Below, in pieces: positions 23,174 to 28,923 of a DNA stretch of 28,923 nucleotides. Every line of letters begins with the position of its first letter. Within the stretch, counting starts at the first letter, position 1. Source of the DNA: Tannockella sp964372125. GTDB taxonomy: Bacteria > Bacillota_I > Bacilli_A > Erysipelotrichales > Coprobacillaceae. The stretch spans positions 1 to 28,923 of the forward strand of contig CAYJPL010000027.1 of assembly GCA_964372125.1 (NCBI GenBank), given 5' to 3'. A program made the translations under genes and the position numbers. The notes beneath the pieces were generated by a model, which searched no databases, had not been told where the DNA came from, and saw only the letters and a list, made by a program, of their open reading frames with translations.

Positions 23174-24142
23174 TTACTTCGAAATTTTATCTTTTATAAC
23201 TATTAAATCAATTACTGTTGAAAGAAGTGCAGCAACAGGCCAAACGATCCATGTGATATGCCAATCATGTGTTAGAAAACTCCATAAAAGATATATAGCA
23301 ATGACAATAGACCAGTATACTTCAGATATTTTTTCGCTTCTAGATTCTCTTTCACGATTACTTTTTTCATATTCATCTTCTGATAAAAGCTTTTTATAAG
23401 TATCCCATCTACCCTCACTTTTGACTAATCCAGCAACTGCAAAAGAAACTATGCACAGCAATAATGCAGTCATTATTACATGAAGCGTGTAATTATCAAC
23501 AATAATAGCCGATACTACCAGCGGTAATACTGATAAAATAATCATACTTACATTGATAATTAGATTTTTGGTTCTAATTGATTCATATGTATTTTTAGAT
23601 TCTTTAATAATTCCTTCCACATTGTTCGACAACTCAAATTTACCTTCTTCAATATACTTATACTTATTAATAATTGTTTCGCTATATACTATCAACCCGA
23701 TACCTAGTACTACAAACACAAATAAACATACTATCCCAATTGCGTTAATTATATTATTATTGCCATCCTCAGGAACCAAAGATTGTAAACCAACGAGCAT
23801 AACTGGAGAAAAAATAATCATTTGTACACCATAAGAAATTAATTTTAACTGTTTCTTTTTAGCTTCCATAAACATATCACTAATTTCTATAGTTACTATG
23901 CTTAGCGTGTCAAAATCATAGCTTTTACAACCATCAATATTTTCAATTTCATCAATTAATAAGTAGTCTGTTGAAACTGAAAATAATTTAGCCATTGCCA
24001 TGATCTTAGATATATCTGGCACACTATGAGCACTTTCCCACTTTGATATAGACTGTCTTGATACATTCAATTGTTCAGCAAGTTCCTCTTGTGTTAATCC
24101 AAGCTTTTTTCTTAAATATAATATTTTATCTGATATTAACAT
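23174..24142 (-). CDS. XRE-family regulator with C-terminal membrane domain
   Basis: A 322-residue protein. The N-terminal helix-turn-helix is clear (LRKKLGLTQEELAEQLNVSR, about residues 10-29, then QSISKWESAHSVPD). The rest holds about six hydrophobic helices, for example GVQMIIFSPVMLVGLQSL, AIGIVCLFVFVVLGIGLIVY, INVSMIILSVLPLVVSAIIV and VYWSIVIAIYLLWSFL, with a charged cytosolic loop between. Such DNA-binding proteins tethered to the membrane are common in Firmicutes and may sense envelope stress or a peptide. AAAGGAGG lies 10 bases before the ATG. Upstream, TACAATTC occurs twice 21 bases apart (two helical turns), a possible autoregulatory site. Confidence 0.88.
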   Translation of the reverse strand: MLISDKILYLRKKLGLTQEELAEQLNVSRQSISKWESAHSVPDISKIMAMAKLFSVSTDYLLIDEIENIDGCKSYDFDTLSIVTIEISDMFMEAKKKQLKLISYGVQMIIFSPVMLVGLQSLVPEDGNNNIINAIGIVCLFVFVVLGIGLIVYSETIINKYKYIEEGKFELSNNVEGIIKESKNTYESIRTKNLIINVSMIILSVLPLVVSAIIVDNYTLHVIMTALLLCIVSFAVAGLVKSEGRWDTYKKLLSEDEYEKSNRERESRSEKISEVYWSIVIAIYLLWSFLTHDWHITWIVWPVAALLSTVIDLIVIKDKISK

Positions 24143-24455
24143 TTTAAAATCCTCCTTTATTTCAACAAAATTGTATCAAGATTCCCGGTTGCATTCTATC
24201 AACTAGACTGTACAATTCAAGATTTGGTGTTTACAATTCGAATATTTTTCATAAAATAGTAAATAATAGATTGTAAATATAGTTATAATAATAAACTAAA
24301 TAAAAGAATAATTCGTTTCATTAAAAACATATTACTTATTTATATTATTATACCCTACATAACAATACAACTTGTACTGTTACTTATCTTTAAAGTGAAC
24401 ATAAGTTTCTACTATTTGTATTGTACGTATACTTTTTGTCCCATAGCGTTTATTT
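24143..24455. other. 313-base intergenic region upstream of the XRE gene
   Basis: No coding frame is seen. It holds a possible minus-strand promoter (TTGAAT, plus coordinates 24220-24215; 16-base spacer; TAGAAT, 24198-24193, with an extended TGA) and the direct repeat TACAATTC at 24211-24218 and 24232-24239, described as a separate finding. Confidence 0.45.
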
Positions 24456-24782
24456 TTACCAACGTTTCATATTTGTTAAAAATTTTTTAGTATAAACTTC
24501 TTTTAATTCTTCACTAGAAATGTCAAAACACAACAATATATCATTATAATACATCAACACGTCTGCTAATTCTTCAATTAATTCGCAACGAACTTGCTTG
24601 TCAGTTGATGCTTTAGTTCCTCCTTGTTTTTTTATTATATCGATAACTTCCCCAATTTCACCAACCATCCAAAGTAATTTATTCTTCCCAATTTCTGGAG
24701 ATATTCCTTCCCATATATCTTTATACTTTTCTTGTAGCTGCTTTTGCATTTCTAACATTTCGTTTATTGTAAATTCTTCCAT
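24456..24782 (-). CDS. MazG-like nucleotide pyrophosphohydrolase
   Basis: A 108-residue all-alpha NTP pyrophosphatase. The metal-binding residues of the family are in GEIGEVIDIIKK (E42, E45) and ELIEELADVLMYY (E71, D74), i.e. the ExxE...ExxD arrangement of MazG/dUTPase-like enzymes. It should hydrolyse nucleoside triphosphates to monophosphates, protecting the nucleotide pool, or act in starvation responses. AAGGAGAG precedes the ATG. It stands alone between the ydbS/T pair and the XRE gene. The specific nucleotide is not readable. Confidence 0.85.
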   Translation of the reverse strand: MEEFTINEMLEMQKQLQEKYKDIWEGISPEIGKNKLLWMVGEIGEVIDIIKKQGGTKASTDKQVRCELIEELADVLMYYNDILLCFDISSEELKEVYTKKFLTNMKRW

Positions 24783-24836
24783 TCTACTCTCCTTAGATAA
24801 CTTCTGTCATTTTACTAACCATACCATAGTATGTAC

Positions 24837-24869
24837 AATTAAAAGAACTACTAATTAGTTCTTTTAATT
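24837..24869 (-). terminator. Intrinsic terminator of the ydbS/ydbT pair
   Basis: AATTAAAAGAACTA (24837-24850) pairs perfectly with TAGTTCTTTTAATT (24856-24869), a 14-bp stem overlapping the stop of the ydbT-like gene. Confidence 0.75.
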
Positions 24870-26247
24870 ATTCATAATTGTTTACTACTTCATCGAATAT
24901 AGCATTACTAAAATAACCGGTTGTGTGCCTTGCATTAACCATATTTGTCCTTAATACAATTGTCATCCTACTAATATTATATTTGTCATTAATCACATTT
25001 CTTTTTAAGGATATGTTTTGTATATCCTTTGTATTACAAATTATTATCGATTTATTATACACACCTTTAGTTATATATAATATTCCATCTCTATATAATA
25101 AACTTTTTGTATAACAACTCAAAACAATATAAATAATCCAGATAAGAATCATAACCAATCCTGCAATATAATGAATAATAAATGCAATCAAAGTAGTGAT
25201 TATTGACCAAACAACACAATTTGTAATATGTCCAATGACTGAGGAATTTAGACGTGAAATCTCATCAAATTCAATATGAATATCTGGAAACAAATAATTT
25301 AATCGTGTCGTAATTTCTTGTTTTGTTCCTAGTGGCAACAACAGTGATACATAATCCTCTTCTATGTAACCTATATTTATTAATTCTACACTATATAGGT
25401 TAAAAATCCTTGCAAATAATGATTGCGTGATTTTTAATCCTGATATTTTAGAGTACGGCATACTGAATTTTTTATTTGTGAAATATCCATACGAGATATC
25501 TATTTTATCGAACTCTTTTTTTATTTTAAAGCCATAATAACTTAAAAATTTTTTCATAGCATTATACAACATCGGGCCTATTACGAGCAGCCCACCTAGT
25601 AAAAGTGTTTCAGTCGTAAAATCACCATAGAATATTGCTGGTATATACGTTATTAAAATAGAAATTAACACTAATACATTAAAACTTAATATAGTATGCC
25701 TTACAATACTGCTAAAACTATAACTATAATCATATTGTTCTAACACAATCTTTTGTGAATCAGTTAGATCATCACCATTCATTAGTTGTAATATTCGTTT
25801 TTGGAAAATAACTGCATCTCCGTACTTAAGTATTATTTTCATATCGTTTTGGTGTGCAGTAACAACAGAGTTAATATCAATTTGTACCTTAGCAGTTTTA
25901 AACACCTTTTGAATTACATTTTGACTAATGTCTACTGTAGATATATCCTTAATATTTATGTTTGATGTTTTCCTTAGAATTGTATTTCGATCAATTATAA
26001 TTGAGTATTCAGTTATTTCAATTGTAGTTTTCAGCCATTTAATAAATGCAATAATAAACACTATTATTATAAAAATCACTATACCTCCTACAAATAACAA
26101 AACATCTTTAGTTGCTACTGTAGTTGTTGAAATATCTTTTACATAATCAAATATAACTGCAACTAAAATTATAATAATAGTCCAAAAAAACTTCAAAATA
26201 TCCTCTATTATAGATGAAAAGTGATTTCTTATTTTTTTATTTTTCAT
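24868..26247 (-). CDS. ydbT: YdbT-like membrane protein with three bacterial PH domains
   Basis: A 459-residue protein alternating pairs of membrane helices with bPH_2 (DUF304) domains. The PH-like segments lie at about residues 75-145 (ITEYSIIIDRNTILRKTSNI and onward), 242-315 (FDKIDISYGYFTNKKFSMPY, SKISGLKITQSLFARIFNLY) and 385-455 (YRDGILYITKGVYNKSIIIC, NISLKRNVI). Helix pairs separate them. The order and length fit Bacillus YdbT, partner of YdbS; the pair is implicated in bacteriocin (amylocyclicin) resistance in Bacillus, but the exact function is unknown. The start overlaps the stop of the ydbS-like gene by four bases (ATGA), so translation is coupled. Confidence 0.85.
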   Translation of the reverse strand: MKNKKIRNHFSSIIEDILKFFWTIIIILVAVIFDYVKDISTTTVATKDVLLFVGGIVIFIIIVFIIAFIKWLKTTIEITEYSIIIDRNTILRKTSNINIKDISTVDISQNVIQKVFKTAKVQIDINSVVTAHQNDMKIILKYGDAVIFQKRILQLMNGDDLTDSQKIVLEQYDYSYSFSSIVRHTILSFNVLVLISILITYIPAIFYGDFTTETLLLGGLLVIGPMLYNAMKKFLSYYGFKIKKEFDKIDISYGYFTNKKFSMPYSKISGLKITQSLFARIFNLYSVELINIGYIEEDYVSLLLPLGTKQEITTRLNYLFPDIHIEFDEISRLNSSVIGHITNCVVWSIITTLIAFIIHYIAGLVMILIWIIYIVLSCYTKSLLYRDGILYITKGVYNKSIIICNTKDIQNISLKRNVINDKYNISRMTIVLRTNMVNARHTTGYFSNAIFDEVVNNYE

Positions 26248-26711
26248 ACAATCATCTCATTTATTATATTTTTTAAATGTTCAGCAATTTTACTTGCCTC
26301 TTCTTGTTTTAGGTACTTTATCGTAACATCACCACCAGCTGTAGTTAATAGGACTTTTGATAGCCCATAAAAATTATCAATTGGACCTCTCGATAATGTT
26401 ATTTTATGGATTCTTTCTATTGGAACAATGTCTCTTTTAATAAATAAATATCCTTCAACTACCTCAACACGATCCTTTGTTATTAGATATTTATAACGTT
26501 TATATCTAAAATGTGGTGTAATAAGTAAGTTCATCATTAATAAAACACTACCTACAATTAATACAATATGAATTGTATTTTGATATGTATTCATAGCTTT
26601 ATGTGTAAAATAGTATGCAATTGAAATCATCGACACAATGATAACTGTTCCTATTAATGTACCTGTATACATACATTTTTTTGCATCTTTATCTAAATTG
26701 GTATATCCCAT
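26244..26711 (-). CDS. ydbS: YdbS-like PH-domain membrane protein
   Basis: A 155-residue protein with two membrane helices (about residues 16-34 and 44-61) and one bPH_2 domain: YKYLITKDRVEVVEGYLFIK then RDIVPIERIHKITLSRGPID and FYGLSKVLLTTAGGDVTIKY. The IPxxRIxxI and G-L motifs are typical of the family. It is the upstream partner of the YdbT-like protein, and the two stop/start codons overlap. Both probably form an inner-membrane complex. GGGGGAATAAATAAT precedes the ATG. Confidence 0.87.
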   Translation of the reverse strand: MGYTNLDKDAKKCMYTGTLIGTVIIVSMISIAYYFTHKAMNTYQNTIHIVLIVGSVLLMMNLLITPHFRYKRYKYLITKDRVEVVEGYLFIKRDIVPIERIHKITLSRGPIDNFYGLSKVLLTTAGGDVTIKYLKQEEASKIAEHLKNIINEMIV

Positions 26712-26778
26712 ATTATTTATTCCCCCTGTGTATTTAATTACTATAGCATTAAATCAAATATAAAAACAATTCCTAAAA

Positions 26779-27717
26779 CTAAAATAGCGATATTTGTTTT
26801 ATAATAATACTTTTTGTCTTTCTATTTGTGATTACTGCCTCTTTATTTACTTGGCCAATCAAGACTTCCGAATTAGGATCATGATTTTGTAGATTTTCCT
26901 TTGCCTGTTTATTAGATTTTAATGCATAACAATAATTACATCCATTTAAACAACAATTGTATGTTCCTATTTCAATACTTTCCATACATCTGCATTCTTC
27001 TCTTTGATTTTTATCTATTTTTACTTCTATTTTTGTTCCAAGAATATCCTCAATAATATTATTATCAATACATGAGCTTTTTGAAATACCATATATACTT
27101 AAGTCAATTTGCTCACTACATGTTGATATTACAATATCATTTTGCATTGCGATTCTTGAAAATTCACATGCAAGTATATGAATGTTTTCAATGGTCATGT
27201 CGTATGTAGGATTATAACCCATACGTCTAGATACATTTTTGTAATCATCAACAAAACTAATAACACACCTATTAGTATATCCTCGTAGTTTCTTACACAT
27301 ATACGTAAACATCGTAATATGATACTCTATTGTATGCCTGTTATCAATGATTATAGGATCGTATCGCCATACCATTTTACTTCTCCCTAATCGATTACTT
27401 AAGTAGATAAATGCATCAATCAACCTGTCTTTATCTGGTAAATTACACTCCACGCTTTTATCATATGGTGTAATTGTATATTGAAAATAATATGTATACC
27501 CCATAGCATCTATTTCATCTAAGTATTTTATAAATGGGATTGGATTTTTTGTCCAAAAAACTATAATATCGACTGCTTCAATTGATAGTAATGCTTTTGA
27601 ATAACGATTTGAGTTGTACGGATTTTGTATCAATACATAACCTGCTTTTAGTCGATTAACAAACCACTTACCAAAATAACTAGGAATATCACAACGCCTA
27701 GATGCACTTATAATCAT
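26779..27717 (-). CDS. DUF1848 family protein, radical-SAM-like with Cys cluster
   Basis: A 312-residue protein matching DUF1848: MIISASRRCDIPSYFGKWFV at the N-terminus, AGYVLIQNPYNSNRYSKALL, DIIVFWTKNPIPF, WRYDPIII and the C-terminal cysteine cluster C242, C244, C255, C256, C260 and C263 (CCLNGCNYCYA). The cysteines likely hold an iron-sulfur centre near the C-terminus; the TIM-barrel-like layout suggests kinship to radical SAM or spore-photoproduct-lyase-type enzymes, but the reaction is not established. AGGAGG lies 7 bases upstream and overlaps the stop of the acetyltransferase gene upstream, so the two are in one operon. The stop is TAG. Confidence 0.85.
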   Translation of the reverse strand: MIISASRRCDIPSYFGKWFVNRLKAGYVLIQNPYNSNRYSKALLSIEAVDIIVFWTKNPIPFIKYLDEIDAMGYTYYFQYTITPYDKSVECNLPDKDRLIDAFIYLSNRLGRSKMVWRYDPIIIDNRHTIEYHITMFTYMCKKLRGYTNRCVISFVDDYKNVSRRMGYNPTYDMTIENIHILACEFSRIAMQNDIVISTCSEQIDLSIYGISKSSCIDNNIIEDILGTKIEVKIDKNQREECRCMESIEIGTYNCCLNGCNYCYALKSNKQAKENLQNHDPNSEVLIGQVNKEAVITNRKTKSIIIKQISLF

Positions 27718-27727
27718 ATCATTCCTC

Positions 27728-28213
27728 CTAGAAGATTTGTTTTATAAAACTAGCTTTTTTAATTATCATAATTCTTTCGCCTTTTGGATCTTTGAAAATA
27801 CTTTTTTGGAATCCCACTTTTTTATATAACTCAATTGCATTAATGTTATCTTCATGGACAGATAATAGTATTTTTTTACATTCGTAATTACTAAACATTT
27901 GATCAATGATTAACACTAATGCTTGTTTACCATATCCCTTTCCTTGGTATTTTTGATCAATCATAAAACGGTCCAACCACACATGTGAAATTGGTAAATA
28001 CTTGAAATGATTTATACCATGCATCCCAAAACCTATGATCGCATTATCCAAATAGATACCATAAAAATTCCATTCCATACCGTATGCTTTATTTTTAGCA
28101 TCATTAAAACATTGCATTGATGTTTCAATCATATTAGATTGATTATACGATACTGAAAGTTCAATTATTTTATTCCAATCTTCTTTTTTCAACTTCTTAA
28201 TTTTTATACTCAT
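27728..28213 (-). CDS. GNAT family acetyltransferase, middle gene of a three-gene run
   Basis: A 161-residue acetyl-CoA-dependent acetyltransferase. The acetyl-CoA loop is MIDQKYQGKGYGKQALVLII (QxxGxG form), with YECKKILLSVHEDNINAIEL and YKKVGFQK downstream, typical of the family and similar in layout to spermidine/diamine acetyltransferases (BltD, PaiA-like). The actual acceptor is unknown. AAGGAG lies 9 bases before the ATG. The stop TAG overlaps the ribosome binding site of the DUF1848 gene 10 bases away; the second GNAT gene is 35 bases upstream. Confidence 0.87.
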   Translation of the reverse strand: MSIKIKKLKKEDWNKIIELSVSYNQSNMIETSMQCFNDAKNKAYGMEWNFYGIYLDNAIIGFGMHGINHFKYLPISHVWLDRFMIDQKYQGKGYGKQALVLIIDQMFSNYECKKILLSVHEDNINAIELYKKVGFQKSIFKDPKGERIMIIKKASFIKQIF

Positions 28214-28248
28214 CGTATACTCCTTGCGAGTTTATTGCATAGAAATGA

Positions 28249-28749
28249 TTATTCAAATATTTTATCAAATGCAATTTTTTCACTGTTATCAAAAACTATT
28301 TTACCGCGATACGAAAAACCGTTCTTCTTTAATATATGTTGCATTTTTAGATTTCCCTCATCTGTGTCCACTCTAAAGTTGTGTATACCTTTTTTTGCAC
28401 TCATTTCTTCAATAAGTTTGAATATACTACTAGTTATTTTTTTACCTCTTGCATTTTTTGTGATTGCCAGTCGGTGTACAACAACGTAATCACCATTACT
28501 AGACCACTCTCCAATTAAACTGTCATATGCTTTTTCCCCTGAAAAATCAATACACATATATGCTAGAATTTCACTGCCATCTATACAAAAATATCCCACT
28601 TCATTCATTGCATCTCGCCTAATACATTCATAATCTGGATATCCAGTTTGCCACTGATCTATTCCTTGTTCTTTTAGATGTTCTTTAGCATCATTTATAA
28701 TTGCCCATGCAACATCGATATCTTTTGATTTAATATTTATAAGTTCCAT
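28249..28749 (-). CDS. GNAT family acetyltransferase, first gene of a three-gene run
   Basis: A 166-residue protein with GNAT features: HRLAITKNARGKKITSSIFK (about residues 92-111, the acetyl-CoA loop as RGKKI), FRVDTDEGNLKMQHILKKNG and FSYRGKIVFD. The N-terminal part has EHLKEQGIDQWQTGYP, a common start of the ribosomal/antibiotic-type GNAT group found near the acceptor site. It is only distantly similar to the next GNAT downstream, so the two are not a recent duplication. AAGGAG lies 7 bases before the ATG. It leads the presumed GNAT-GNAT-DUF1848 transcript. Confidence 0.86.
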   Translation of the reverse strand: MELINIKSKDIDVAWAIINDAKEHLKEQGIDQWQTGYPDYECIRRDAMNEVGYFCIDGSEILAYMCIDFSGEKAYDSLIGEWSSNGDYVVVHRLAITKNARGKKITSSIFKLIEEMSAKKGIHNFRVDTDEGNLKMQHILKKNGFSYRGKIVFDNSEKIAFDKIFE

Positions 28750-28813
28750 CTATATTCTCCTTATCAAATATTTTAACATAATATATATATATATTAAAAT
28801 ATAAATAAGTATT

Positions 28814-28837
28814 AAAAAAACTCTCTTTAAAAGAGAA
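28814..28837 (-). terminator. Intrinsic terminator of the right-edge gene
   Basis: On the minus strand TCTCTT (28836-28831) pairs with AAGAGA (28827-28822) around a three-base loop, then G and seven T. It begins four bases after the stop of the gene entering from the right edge. Confidence 0.75.
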
Positions 28838-28840
28838 TTT

Positions 28841-28923
28841 TTAAGCATCTTGTTTAGTATCTGCAATTTGAATCTCACGAAGGTTTACCCCTTGTGGTAA
28901 TTCGTATGCAAATTTAATTGTTT
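28841..28923 (-). CDS. 3' end of an unknown gene, 26 codons
   Basis: The only open frame on the minus strand at the right edge reads TIKFAYELPQGVNLREIQIA then DTKQDA and stops with TAA at 28841-28843, right before an intrinsic terminator. The stop-plus-terminator arrangement supports a real gene end. Too little is visible to name a family. Confidence 0.6.
   Translation of the reverse strand, partial: TIKFAYELPQGVNLREIQIADTKQDA

Noticed and set aside
28780..28800. AT dinucleotide run upstream of the right-hand GNAT gene as a repeat element
   Set aside because: A short (AT)n stretch is expected in promoter regions of such AT-rich DNA.

Overview
The window is about 29 kb of AT-rich DNA (estimated by eye at around 30% GC) from a low-GC Gram-positive bacterium (Firmicutes/Bacillota). 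The evidence is purine-rich AGGAGG-type ribosome binding sites, genuine use of TAA, TAG and TGA stops with tryptophan as TGG (standard code, so not a typical mollicute), a consensus CcpA cre site, and Firmicutes-type families (YdbS/YdbT PH-domain pair, XRE regulator fused to membrane helices, PadR, DUF1848). An Erysipelotrichia-like host is a guess. I see no rRNA, tRNA, CRISPR array, transposase or prophage.

Layout. 1-5100 (minus): a truncated two-repeat protein, a decayed gene fragment, a GNAT acetyltransferase, a TPR protein and an 891-residue superfamily II helicase with two membrane helices. 5431-7434: a FetA/FetB-type ABC exporter operon ending in a tiny Cys-rich protein, with a divergent PadR regulator and palindromic sites between. 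7672-12347 (minus): HAD phosphatase preceded by a startless small ORF, a membrane-anchored TPR protein, an unknown three-helix membrane protein, a small unknown protein, a DUF3784-like protein and a TspO homologue. 13054-15622 (plus): one unknown gene, then an RmlD-like reductase and a class I mannose-6-phosphate isomerase in a two-gene operon.

15657-21522 (minus) is the most interesting region. A SorC/LsrR-type regulator lies upstream of a six-gene operon: dhaL-like, dhaK-like, lsrF-like, a DUF1097 membrane protein, a metal-ligand-bearing VOC protein and acetate kinase. The promoter has a good -35/-10, a 16-bp perfect palindrome over the -10 and spacer, and a perfect cre site just downstream. 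The set parallels the steps of the Lsr (AI-2) pathway (kinase, isomerase, LsrF thiolase, LsrR-type regulator), but the kinase and isomerase come from unrelated families and acetate kinase is added. I infer a catabolic pathway for a small phosphorylatable ketose or diketone, possibly AI-2-like, giving DHAP plus an acetyl unit.

21612-28923 (minus): a MATE exporter, an XRE regulator with membrane domain, a MazG-like pyrophosphohydrolase, the ydbS/ydbT pair, DUF1848, two GNAT acetyltransferases, and the last 26 codons of a gene entering from the right edge. Several start sites were moved inward from the longest reading frame because a Shine-Dalgarno sequence or the family N-terminus supports it.
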